Positions 16,868-25,337 are shown, numbered from the stretch's first letter. The stretch: DNA of 64,000 bases from Planctomycetota bacterium (GCA_016207825.1 JACQZI010000005.1:1-64000), one strand, 5' to 3'. Notes: generated by a model not told the origin, from the letters alone. Numbers and translations are program-made.

Positions 16868-18892
16868 ATGAAAACCGGAAAGCCTCTATCCGACCAGCCC
16901 GACAGCCTGCCTGCCGGAAAGGCAGGTCTGGCGGGTTACCTGGAACAAATCAAATCCGCCAATACCAAACAAAACTGGATTCAAGTAAAGCGCCTGGGGA
17001 AAATCGTTTTAAAAAACCTGCCTAATCTGGCTTATTCTCCATCCGAAGAATATCTTTTGTTTCGCCGGCTGGGTGTCGCCCATTATCATTTGGCGGAATA
17101 TTCAAACTCCCTGGACTTTTTCTACAAAGCATTCCTGGCCGCCTTCAGGCATAAACTCAACCAAGCCGATATCGCCTGCGCGATTTTTATGATGGGAAGC
17201 AATTTTATCGCTATCAGGAATATACCGCAAGCCCTGGCTCATTTCCAGAAAGTGGAAGAATACTATAAAAAATACGGGGATAATAATCCTCCGATGGATA
17301 AAGATATCTATATTGATACGCTTTTAAGCCTGGCGTATTGTTATCTATATAAAAATGATACGGAAAAAGCACGTGAGATTATAGAAGAAAAACTTTCTGT
17401 TTACCGGCCGGACGCGTTTGACGGAATCAGCTTTATAGATTACACCCACCTTAAAGGGGAATATCTGGCGGCAGCCGAAAAATACGCCGATGCCCGTAAA
17501 TGTTTTGACGAATGTATCACGATGGGAAAACAAATTAACTTCCCGGTAAGCATCCTCGAAGCAAAAATACACCTGGCCCTAATTGATATCATGGAAAGCG
17601 AAACAGATAGCGGCATCCAAACCTTGCGCGCCGTAATGAAAGAAAGCCGGAAGTTAAAGCTAAACGACCTCTTCTGTGAATCAGGGCTCCTTTTAAGCAA
17701 ATGTTACATCATTCAAGGTCTTCCCGATAAAGCCGTGCTTATCGAAAACAGGATTAAGCTTAATTTGTCCAAACTTGACACGGTTTGGCTCTATGAAAAA
17801 ATGCGCGAGTTCGAAAAACTCTACCGCCAATTAACCACCGTATCGAAAGTCAAATCGCAAATCGCTCCCGAAATACTCGTTCGCACCCTTAATTCACGTT
17901 ATGAAAAATCACCCCATAAAGAAATTGTCATAGGCGTCACTCCCTTAATGCAGGAAATCTGGCAACTGTTAGAAAAAATTGCTCCGACCGATTTGCCCGT
18001 TTTAATCCAGGGGGAAACCGGCACGGGAAAAGAACTCATCGCCCGCGCTATCCACCAAAACAGCCTGCGGGCATCCCGTTCCTGCCTCGGATTTAATTCC
18101 GGAGCGGTTGCCGAAACTCTTTTGGAAAGCACGCTTTTCGGCCATGCCAAAGGCGCTTTTACCGGCGCTATTGAAGAGAAAAAAGGCTATATTGAACTCG
18201 CCTCCGGCGGAACGCTTTTCGTGGATGAGATTGCCAATATGTCGCTTGGTATGCAGCAAAAACTTCTAAGGGTCATGGAAGAAAAACTTCTCTGGCGTGT
18301 CGGTGACTCAAAACCAATTCAGATAGATACCCGTTTTATCTTTGCCAGCAATCAGGATATTGAGCAGATGGTCAAGAACAAAACCTTCCGTGAAGACCTG
18401 TTCTATCGTATCAACGCCATTGTAATTAACCTTCCGCCTCTGCGCGAACGCGGGGATGACATTCCCTTGCTGATAAACCACTTCCTCTCCAAATATAAAA
18501 CGCATGACGCCCAACGCATGACGCAAGACTCACAACGCATAACGCCCGACGCACAACGCCTCCTCTCCTCCTACCCCTGGCCCGGCAATATCCGCGAACT
18601 GGAAAACGAGATAAAACGTATCTGCGTATTATACCCAAATGCAAAAACCATCGAAGAACCAATACTCTCAGATTCAATCAGAAATTATAAAAAAACGCCC
18701 GAACCGTTTAAACAAATCTTGAACATGAAAGAAGCAACTGATGCCTTCCAAAGGAGCCTTATCATCGAAACGATTAGCCAATGCCAGGGCAATATGACCC
18801 AAGCCGCCCGCCAGCTCGGCTATGCGCGCCAAAGCCTTTACGATAAAATGAAACAGCTTAAGATAACTCCGGAAACTGTCGTGAAAAAGTAA
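16868..18892 (+). CDS. TPR-linked sigma-54-dependent transcriptional activator (module B)
   Basis: 674 residues from the ATG at 16868. Same architecture as activator A: TPR-like helices to about residue 320, AAA+ domain with GETGTGKE, GHAKGAFTGA and GGTLFVDEI, and a Fis-type helix-turn-helix (CQGNMTQAARQLGYARQSLY). Compared with A (KPLSDCLEQI) it has 14 extra residues between KPLSD and YLEQI (codons 16895-16936), encoded by a palindromic element CCTGCC...GGCAGG. A second region rich in repeated ACGC-type codons (about 18500-18558) replaces the palindrome-bearing linker of A. The Fis domains of A, B and C differ in the recognition helix, so each may read its own site. Probable targets are the promoter at 19018 and perhaps 12914. 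Confidence 0.93.
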   Translation: MKTGKPLSDQPDSLPAGKAGLAGYLEQIKSANTKQNWIQVKRLGKIVLKNLPNLAYSPSEEYLLFRRLGVAHYHLAEYSNSLDFFYKAFLAAFRHKLNQADIACAIFMMGSNFIAIRNIPQALAHFQKVEEYYKKYGDNNPPMDKDIYIDTLLSLAYCYLYKNDTEKAREIIEEKLSVYRPDAFDGISFIDYTHLKGEYLAAAEKYADARKCFDECITMGKQINFPVSILEAKIHLALIDIMESETDSGIQTLRAVMKESRKLKLNDLFCESGLLLSKCYIIQGLPDKAVLIENRIKLNLSKLDTVWLYEKMREFEKLYRQLTTVSKVKSQIAPEILVRTLNSRYEKSPHKEIVIGVTPLMQEIWQLLEKIAPTDLPVLIQGETGTGKELIARAIHQNSLRASRSCLGFNSGAVAETLLESTLFGHAKGAFTGAIEEKKGYIELASGGTLFVDEIANMSLGMQQKLLRVMEEKLLWRVGDSKPIQIDTRFIFASNQDIEQMVKNKTFREDLFYRINAIVINLPPLRERGDDIPLLINHFLSKYKTHDAQRMTQDSQRITPDAQRLLSSYPWPGNIRELENEIKRICVLYPNAKTIEEPILSDSIRNYKKTPEPFKQILNMKEATDAFQRSLIIETISQCQGNMTQAARQLGYARQSLYDKMKQLKITPETVVKK

Positions 18893-18897
18893 CACCT

Positions 18898-18913
18898 GTC
18901 AGATTTCCCTGAC
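18898..18913. promoter_or_regulatory. Inverted repeat, candidate activator-binding site of module B
   Basis: GTCAG-N6-CTGAC immediately after the activator stop, centred about 113 bp upstream of the -24 element at 19018. Could also be part of a transcript end, but no T-run follows. Confidence 0.45.
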
Positions 18914-19017
18914 ACCACCCGTCAAAACTAATTCATACTATATTTGCTCTTTCAGCCTAACTCCTTTATTCATATCAAATTAGGGCTTGTCGGTATTTCT
19001 CTGTTTTTAGGCATTTC

Positions 19018-19033
19018 TGGCACGATATTTGCT
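19018..19033 (+). promoter_or_regulatory. Sigma-54 (-24/-12) promoter, module B
   Basis: TGGCACG-ATAT-TTGCT. The following leader matches module A almost base for base. Predicted start near 19044, about 94 nt ahead of the first start codon. Confidence 0.92.
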
Positions 19034-19062
19034 ATACATTATAGTTGATAAGAAATAAGGTG

Positions 19063-19115
19063 ATAAGTTAATACGAGGCTATGCTCCTTATAAACTTATT
19101 ATCGTATCAACTTAT
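19063..19115 (+). promoter_or_regulatory. 14-bp inverted repeat in the module B 5' leader
   Basis: The arms ATAAGTTAATACGA (19063-19076) and TCGTATCAACTTAT (19102-19115) enclose 25 bp. The sequence equals the module A leader apart from a 14-bp duplication in A. It lies upstream of the decayed small gene. Confidence 0.55.
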
Positions 19116-19136
19116 ATACTTACAAGGAGAACTGTT

Positions 19137-19263
19137 ATGAATAAAACAACATTAAACACCTGTCTCGGAAGAATGGATTTATCTCTTCCCGCAAACTAAT
19201 TCTGAAGAGCATTATTTCTTTAAAAATGGCTGTTTAGTGAGCTGGAAGAAAACCGCCGTATGA
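19137..19263 (+). pseudogene. Decayed WKKTAV small gene
   Basis: Begins MNKTTLN like the 3659 gene, then about 80 bp are missing (the LTTDDIMALRGKP part). The remainder (EEWIYLFPQTNSEEHYFFKN, then LVSWKKTAV) continues in another frame to the TGA at 19261. So one deletion with frameshift destroyed this copy. It keeps the strong ribosome site AAGGAGAACTGTT and the position between the sigma-54 promoter and a secreted-protein gene. Confidence 0.85.
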
Positions 19264-19278
19264 AAATGGAGGTGATTT

Positions 19279-21606
19279 ATGCGTAACACGAAAGTTTGCG
19301 AAGCGAAGTGCGAAACGACAGTGGAGTCCCGACCTAATCGGGGTAGTCCCGACGCACGTCGGGGGAATTTTGGATTTTGTGTATTATTAATTATTTGGAG
19401 CTTGGGTTTTGGTGCTTGGGATTTGTGTGCGGACTCCTGGTCCCAGACCACCTTTACCGATGGGACATTTAATAGCACGATGAGCGCTACCAGTGGCAGC
19501 GATGTAAGTCTTTTTGTATCCATTGATGCTGGTAATGGCACGGATGGTGCAATAACCGTTGCCGCGGCAAAAAATATTAATACGGATACCATTGCCGCCG
19601 GCAGGACTGTCGCCGATGGCTGGAACTCACGCGTTTCCGCCCTTACGGCAAATACAGCTACATTAGTAACCACACCTCCTGTTAATACTTTTGCAGTCGG
19701 TGACGAAGTTATTTTAATCAGTCTCAAAGGCATCTCTGCGGCTTATGGTAATGTTGGATTATATGAATTCCTTCGTGTCCAGTCAGTTGCTGGTAATATA
19801 ATTACCTTTACCGCCAATAAAATTAACTGGTACGGTGATGGCGCTAATGATACCAATGTCGGAACAAATCAAGTCGTGATGCTCCAGCGGGTGCCTAATT
19901 ATACTGATGTAACGATTAATATCGGCGGCTCACTTGCCTGTTCGGCTTTTGATGGGACAAAGGGAGGGATTCTTATCGTTAAAGCTACCGGAACAGTTAC
20001 GGTAAATGCGCTGAATGGTATAAATGCGAGTGACCGCGGATTTAGGGGCGGCGTTGGAGGCGGTTACTCCAGTCGTTCGGGTGGTGGTGAGTCATATAAT
20101 GGCACGGGTGGTGCCGGTGGTGTAAATGGAGATGGATATAGTCCTCGTAGCGTTGGTTTAGCGGGTCAATCCGGCCAAGGTGGCGGTGGCGGCGCTGGTG
20201 CGTATGATAGTACTCTTGGTACTGCAGCCGCTGGCGCGCTTGGTTCAGGTGGTGGTGCTGGCGGCGGCAGTGGTTACTACTCCAGTAACGATATTGGTGG
20301 TGGTGGCGGCGGCGGCGGTAATGGAGGAACAGGCGGTGGCGGCGTGGGTGGCGGAGGTACGGCCGGGGCTGGTTCAGGAACTAACGGTGGTAATGGTAGT
20401 GCGGGGGTGGGTACCCGCTCTGCCGGTGGCGGCGGCGGCGGTGGGAACGATGGTCGGGCAGATTCTTCCGGGCTGGGTAATCGGGCATATATGGGTGGCG
20501 GTGGTGGTGCCGGTGGCGGCGGTTTTGAAGGTACGACATCTACCGCCGGACAACCCGGAGGCAATGGCGGAGGTATAATATTTATCTGTGCTAATAATAT
20601 TAACGTTGCCTCAGGTGCATCTATTGCCGCAAATGGAGCAAACGGAGGAGCTGTCGGCACCTATGTAGGTGGTGGTGGCGGTGGGGCTGGTGGTTCTATA
20701 ATTCTGAACTCAATCAGCGTGTCTAATTCAGGTTCCGTCACTGCTATTGGCGGTTCAGGAGGTTCCAATGCTCTTTCCGGCGGCGCGGGTGGTGGTGGTC
20801 GAACATATGCTCGGTATGTGGCTTTCAGCGGCACTGCACCAACCCCAAATTACTCAAGTGGAAATCCATCATCATATACTACTGCCGGCACCTATGTTTC
20901 ATCGCTGATTAATTTGACTGGTCTTTCCTCTTGGGGTATTTTAACCTATACACGAACCGCTCCGGCAAATACCACCTTTACAGTTGACGTCTTAAAGGCC
21001 ATAGATAATTCCATCCTGGTTTCTAACGTTGCTTCCGGCGTTAATCTTTCATCGGTTCTTCCATCGCCGTTATGCTATGCCATCAGGCTCCGGGCTAACT
21101 TTTCTACTTCAGATAATACCCAAACCCCGACCCTTTCTGACTGGGGAATAAACTACACAAGCGGCGGGACGACCATCACCACCACCAACTGGACGGATTT
21201 GGTTAACGGGCAATCCGTCCGGATGGGACAATCTATCGCCCACGTTAAATTTGAAATGAAAACATTTGATGGCACTGCCCGCTGGAGACGTTTCCGTATC
21301 GATAAAGGATTAAAAACATACACAAACCTTGCCTGCCCGGATTCTAAAATAGAAGTTCAGGTCTGGTGCGATACAAATGCCAATGGTTTCTGGGATACCG
21401 GCGATACGTTCATCGCTAAAGGCAATTTTACCAACGGCACGTGTTATCTCAATATGAAACAATGGCAGGTAACGACTACCACCAAGACTTATTATATCGT
21501 GTATAAATTAGCCAGTGATATCAGCGGCGGCACCCGCGCCGGGGTGAAGATAGCGGATAGCAGCTATCTTGAATTTGAAAATGCCACTTGTATCGGAGTG
21601 CCATAA
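19279..21606 (+). CDS. Glycine-rich secreted protein with the shared C-terminal GVP domain
   Basis: 775 residues; GGAGGTGATTT precedes the ATG. Residues 1-55 contain a palindrome-encoded insert (VESRPNRGSPDARRG) and the hydrophobic signal region also seen in the RCC1 protein, then ADSWSQTTFTDGTF. A beta-rich region to about 235 is followed by about 250 residues of glycine-rich low complexity (GGGGGG, GGAGG) of the surface-adhesin type, a linker domain (SWGILTYTRTAPANTTFTVDVL) and the 140-residue C-terminal domain ending IGVP. A 116-bp stretch (19543-19658) is identical to 52027-52142 in the 51817 gene while the flanks diverge, evidence of recent gene conversion. First intact gene after the module B promoter. 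Confidence 0.88.
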   Translation: MRNTKVCEAKCETTVESRPNRGSPDARRGNFGFCVLLIIWSLGFGAWDLCADSWSQTTFTDGTFNSTMSATSGSDVSLFVSIDAGNGTDGAITVAAAKNINTDTIAAGRTVADGWNSRVSALTANTATLVTTPPVNTFAVGDEVILISLKGISAAYGNVGLYEFLRVQSVAGNIITFTANKINWYGDGANDTNVGTNQVVMLQRVPNYTDVTINIGGSLACSAFDGTKGGILIVKATGTVTVNALNGINASDRGFRGGVGGGYSSRSGGGESYNGTGGAGGVNGDGYSPRSVGLAGQSGQGGGGGAGAYDSTLGTAAAGALGSGGGAGGGSGYYSSNDIGGGGGGGGNGGTGGGGVGGGGTAGAGSGTNGGNGSAGVGTRSAGGGGGGGNDGRADSSGLGNRAYMGGGGGAGGGGFEGTTSTAGQPGGNGGGIIFICANNINVASGASIAANGANGGAVGTYVGGGGGGAGGSIILNSISVSNSGSVTAIGGSGGSNALSGGAGGGGRTYARYVAFSGTAPTPNYSSGNPSSYTTAGTYVSSLINLTGLSSWGILTYTRTAPANTTFTVDVLKAIDNSILVSNVASGVNLSSVLPSPLCYAIRLRANFSTSDNTQTPTLSDWGINYTSGGTTITTTNWTDLVNGQSVRMGQSIAHVKFEMKTFDGTARWRRFRIDKGLKTYTNLACPDSKIEVQVWCDTNANGFWDTGDTFIAKGNFTNGTCYLNMKQWQVTTTTKTYYIVYKLASDISGGTRAGVKIADSSYLEFENATCIGVP

Positions 21607-21662
21607 GTTCTCCGCCAGAGGCAGGGCGCAGGATGTTACAAGGGATTATAGGAGGTTACAAG

Positions 21663-24125
21663 ATGTTACCGAAAACATGTATCTCATTAAATCCCCTCTT
21701 GAGAGGGGTCAGGGGTGTGTTATCTTCTGTCTTTCTTCTCTCATCTCTCATCTTTCCCCTCTCTGTTTCTGCCGGTTCTTTCCCTAACTTTGACAACTCC
21801 GGCGGCGGCTCCTGGACTACCGGCTACTACCGTCCCATCTCCATCACCAATACCGCCGGCGCCCAGACCGATTATCAAGTTGCGGTAACTCCATTTGGCC
21901 CGGAATATGAAGAAAACAATGGGAATGTCACGTATAATGGGACATGGAATGTTTACAATAATGTAAATTGCAGCCGCGGTTCCCAAAAATGGTCAACCAC
22001 AACGAACAACACCGCAACTTTTTCCTTTAATGGCACCGGTGTTACATGGGTTTCAACAAAGAACGCAGATTATGGTATTGCTAAAGTCTACATCGACGAT
22101 GTCTATCAGCAAAACGTAGACCTTTATAATTCAACGAATATATTCCAGCAAGCTGTTTATACTAAAGATGGGCTGGCAAATGGGTTTCACACAATTAAAG
22201 TGGAAGTAACCGGCACAAAAAACGCTTCGTCTACTAATTATTATGTTACCATAGACGCGTTTGATACCGGCAACTTTATCAATAACTCCGGACTGGTCGG
22301 CTCGTGGCACTTCTCCGAAAACTCCGGCACCGCCGCCGCCGATATGTCAGGCAATGGCAATAACGGAACGTTAACTAACAGTCCAATATGGGTAGACGGC
22401 AAGTTCGGAAATGCATTATCCTTTGATGGAGCGAATGATTATGTAAGCGTGTCGGATAATAATGCGTTAACATTTGGCAACGGGACAACCGATTCGCCTT
22501 TTTCAATAGAATTATGGGTATACCCTAATTCTGCGAGTGGTGCTGTTATAGCAAAAGCAACTGCTTCTAATGCCGGTGAATATTATATCACAACTGCCGG
22601 AGGAAATTTATATTTCAGGCTGGTAGATAATAGCGCCAGTGGTTATATAGGAATATATGCCGTGATTTCCCAAAATCGATGGACTCATATCACAGCAGCT
22701 TATGATGGCAACGGTATTTCCGGAATGAGATTATATTTTAATGGCGTCTTGCAGGCAACAACTGCGTCAAGTTCAGGCAGTTATACCGCAATGGAAAATC
22801 TTGCTACCAATCTTAAAATAGGCGAAAGAGAGAGTGGCAGTAACTATTTTAACGGTCTCATTGACGAAGTCCGCATCTATAACCGGGCGCTCACCGCCGC
22901 CGAAATCACCACCCGCTATAACTACTACACCAACAAACTCACAGGCGATTATTCTGATATCCGCTTCGCCCTTAGTCCTCCCCCAAATTCCGGCAATGAA
23001 CTTTCTTACTGGCAGGAGACTGATAACAAGTTCTGGCTGAAGATTCCCAACCTGCCCGCTGGCGATTCTTATATCTATATGTATTACGGCAACCTAAGCG
23101 CGGAAAATTCAAGCGACGAAAACAATGTCTTCGGGTCGGCAACTTCTAACCTCGCCCTGGGTAAAACATATACTAAATCAGAAGCCCCCTCCGGCTCTTA
23201 TCCGGATACAGGCAATGCTGAATTTACCGACGGCCAGCCTGATGAAACATGGGCGGATTCTTTTGGTTATGGTAAACCAAGCACCAATTATTGGCTGGAA
23301 ATCACCGTTGATTTAACTTATTCCAAGCTGATAAAGAATCCGATTTTGTATACCGGCGGCGGAACTGGATATCGGGCGCATTATGTGGAAATCTACGGCA
23401 GTCCTGATAACACCGCTTTTTACCTGATTGGTTCCGCAGGAAATTTGAATTTAGGCACCGCGGATATAGGAATTTCCCCACTGGACATAACGACCACTCC
23501 CCGTGTTTTCAGGTATGTTAAATTTAAAATTAATAAAGAGTGCGGGACTTCAGTGCAGGCAACCGATTGGCTTTTTGTCGGAGAGGGAATTGTTAACGGC
23601 AAAAGCCGCCAGTATGTTTCCCCAGAACCGACAGTTTCCGCACCGGGTGCGGAAAGTTTTGCACTCGACAAATACATCCAGACCGCCAACTGGCAAAGCC
23701 TTGTTTCATCCGGAAAAAGCATCGTCATGGGGCAATCTATTGCCCAAGTTTCCTTTACCGCCGTCTTTACCGGCACTGACTCGGCAGGCAAAACAGCTAA
23801 ATGGAAAAAGCTCCGCATTGATAAAGGCGTCGGCGCCTATGCCGGTAGCGCCTGCCCTGATTCCAAAATAGAAGTCCAAATCTGGATGGAGAATAATGGC
23901 AACGGCTTCTGGGATACCGGCGATACCTTTATCGCTAAAGGCAACTTCACCAACGGCACGTGCTATTTGAATATGAACCGGTTTCAGATAACAACTACTC
24001 AGAGAACATTTTATATTGTATACAAATTAGCCAATGATATAGGAGGGGGGCAAAGAGCGGGCGTTAAGATAGTTGATAGCAGTTACCTTGAATTTGAAAA
24101 CGCTACGGCAATTGGAGTCCCGTAA
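21663..24125 (+). CDS. Secreted LamG/discoidin-like protein with the shared C-terminal GVP domain
   Basis: 820 residues from the ATG at 21663, chosen because GGAGG (21651-21655) sits 7 bp upstream; the longer frame overlaps the previous gene. The signal peptide contains LLRGVRGVL, encoded by a CCCCTCTT...GAGGGG palindrome. Domains in order: DUF2341-like start (about 45-80), an inserted beta-domain (about 85-205), a LamG/concanavalin-like domain (about 210-425: GLVGSWHFSE, DGANDYVSV, GLIDEVRIYNRALT), the second DUF2341 half (DIRFALS, YIYMYYGN), a discoidin-like domain (about 490-655), and the 140-residue C-terminal domain ending IGVP. LamG and discoidin folds usually bind sugars, so a carbohydrate-binding surface protein is likely. 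Confidence 0.9.
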   Translation: MLPKTCISLNPLLRGVRGVLSSVFLLSSLIFPLSVSAGSFPNFDNSGGGSWTTGYYRPISITNTAGAQTDYQVAVTPFGPEYEENNGNVTYNGTWNVYNNVNCSRGSQKWSTTTNNTATFSFNGTGVTWVSTKNADYGIAKVYIDDVYQQNVDLYNSTNIFQQAVYTKDGLANGFHTIKVEVTGTKNASSTNYYVTIDAFDTGNFINNSGLVGSWHFSENSGTAAADMSGNGNNGTLTNSPIWVDGKFGNALSFDGANDYVSVSDNNALTFGNGTTDSPFSIELWVYPNSASGAVIAKATASNAGEYYITTAGGNLYFRLVDNSASGYIGIYAVISQNRWTHITAAYDGNGISGMRLYFNGVLQATTASSSGSYTAMENLATNLKIGERESGSNYFNGLIDEVRIYNRALTAAEITTRYNYYTNKLTGDYSDIRFALSPPPNSGNELSYWQETDNKFWLKIPNLPAGDSYIYMYYGNLSAENSSDENNVFGSATSNLALGKTYTKSEAPSGSYPDTGNAEFTDGQPDETWADSFGYGKPSTNYWLEITVDLTYSKLIKNPILYTGGGTGYRAHYVEIYGSPDNTAFYLIGSAGNLNLGTADIGISPLDITTTPRVFRYVKFKINKECGTSVQATDWLFVGEGIVNGKSRQYVSPEPTVSAPGAESFALDKYIQTANWQSLVSSGKSIVMGQSIAQVSFTAVFTGTDSAGKTAKWKKLRIDKGVGAYAGSACPDSKIEVQIWMENNGNGFWDTGDTFIAKGNFTNGTCYLNMNRFQITTTQRTFYIVYKLANDIGGGQRAGVKIVDSSYLEFENATAIGVP

Positions 24126-24226
24126 CACGAAATCAGTGCGAAGCCTCCCCGACAGGGGGCGAAACTGAAATGCGGAAACACGAAAGATTAATATTCCGTG
24201 TTTTCGTGTAACAGAAAGGAGGTGCG
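24126..24226 (+). repeat. Repeat flank shared with 46824-46945
   Basis: After the stop codon an almost identical stretch occurs in both places: an ACACGAAATC start, a CCTCCCCGACAGGGGGC palindrome, and TTCGTG repeats that form an inverted repeat with CACGAAA. It ends in a strong ribosome site AAAGGAGG just before each 21-bp array. The copy at 46.9 kb has one extra TTCGTGTTTTCGTG unit. The arrays were therefore duplicated together with their flanks. Confidence 0.75.
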
Positions 24227-24541
24227 TGTTCCCGCAAGGGTATAACCTGTGCCCTCAAGGGCAAAACTTGTGCTCTCAAGAGCAGAACTCGTACCCTCAA
24301 GAGCAGGACTTGTGCCCACAAGGGCAGAACCTGTGCCCGCAAGGGCAAAACCTGTGCTCTCAAGGGCAGAACTTGTGCCCGCAAAGGCAAAACCTGTGCC
24401 CGCAAGGGCAAAACCTGTGCTCTCAAGGGCAGAACTTGTGCCCGCAAAGGCAAAACCTGTGCCCGCAATGGCAAAACCTGTGCTCTCAAGGGCAGAACTT
24501 GTGCCCGCAAAGGCAAAACCTGTGCCCGCAAGGGCAGAACT
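24227..24541 (+). repeat. Fifteen-unit 21-bp tandem hairpin array, possibly translated
   Basis: Exactly 15 units of 21 bp, each of the form tgt-GCCC-gcaa-GGGC-aaaacc or tgt-GCTC-tcaa-GAGC-agaact. The four-base arms pair around a tetraloop and some changes are compensatory (GCCC/GGGC versus GCTC/GAGC), though four units have a mismatched closing pair. In the frame from GTG 24226 (after AAAGGAGG) the units encode the heptad CPQGQNL, and most differences between unit types are synonymous there (CAA/CAG, CTG/TTG), giving a 132-residue Cys-repeat peptide up to 24624. It could be coding, an RNA-structure element, or both. Confidence 0.8.
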
Positions 24542-24601
24542 CGTGCCCCGAAATTCTTCGGGGTACCCCCGATTATATCGGGGAGAAAAGGAGAATTGTT
24601 T

Positions 24602-25294
24602 ATGGCAATAATAAAAGGGACTAACTATCTCCCGCAAAAGGACGATGATTTCTTCAATTTCCAGGGCAATTTGGTCAACGAGGTCGTAACCAACACGGCT
24701 TGGGGCATTATGCCTGCGGCGGTAACGGCGCTGGTCGCCCGCCGGGCTTCGTATGAGCCGCTCTATACCAAAAGCCAGAATAAAGGCAACCGGACTCAGG
24801 CAGACGTCTTAGCCCATCGCCAGATGCGCGAACTCTATGAAAAGGAAATCAGGGCATTCGTCAAGACCTGGTTGATGTTTAATCCAATGGTTATGGACCA
24901 GGACCGCCGCCGGATGCGACTGACCGTGCGCGATGTTGAACCGACCCCCAGGGGAAAAATCACTTCCTTCCCGATTATCGGGTTAATCGCCGTGGGCGGC
25001 GGTTCTATTGAAGTCCGTGCCCGCGTCACGACCGACCAGACCAGATCCAGTATGCATTCTTTAGCCGATGCCGTGGAAGTGAGATATACCCTTGTGCCAA
25101 AAGGCGAGATGCCGCCGGACGACCCGGAATCCTGCCCTAAAAATCAGGTATCAAAAAAGGCGCGGTTTTCCATTGCTTGCGGGGTGAAAAATGCCGGAGA
25201 CACTTTTTACGGGTTTTTCCGCTGGGTGAACCTGACCAACCCGCAAAACAACAGCGACTGGACGACCAAACCCGAAGGCGTGGTCATTGCGTAG
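24602..25294 (+). CDS. Small modular protein, paralogue of the 496 gene
   Basis: 230 residues from the ATG at 24602 with GGAG 8 bp upstream; the TTG at 24596 is less likely. Function not recognised. It shares the FxFQGNLV start, the central KEIRAFVKTWLMFNPMV helix and an LTVRDV step with the 496 protein. The C-terminal 80 residues look like a second beta-sandwich (KARFSIACGVKNAGDTFYGFFRWVN) with metal-free cysteines. Positioned after a secreted-protein gene and a 21-bp array, as in module A. No signal peptide, so probably cytoplasmic or exported by another route. Confidence 0.8.
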   Translation: MAIIKGTNYLPQKDDDFFNFQGNLVNEVVTNTAWGIMPAAVTALVARRASYEPLYTKSQNKGNRTQADVLAHRQMRELYEKEIRAFVKTWLMFNPMVMDQDRRRMRLTVRDVEPTPRGKITSFPIIGLIAVGGGSIEVRARVTTDQTRSSMHSLADAVEVRYTLVPKGEMPPDDPESCPKNQVSKKARFSIACGVKNAGDTFYGFFRWVNLTNPQNNSDWTTKPEGVVIA

Positions 25295-25337
25295 CGAAGC
25301 GGAGTCCCGATTATTTCGGGGCGTGAGAAAAGATTTA

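Noticed and set aside
20277-20660. Proline-rich minus-strand frame opposite a glycine-rich tract
   Set aside because: Shadow of the GGN codons of the 19279 protein; similar shadows occur at 50679 and 55375.
24227-24541. CRISPR array
   Set aside because: The 21-bp units are contiguous; there are no spacers.
24133-24637. Two long minus-strand frames across the 21-bp array (LRAQVLP and AGTGFA-type repeats)
   Set aside because: Any 21-bp array keeps frames open on both strands; unit differences are non-synonymous in these frames and no ribosome site precedes them.
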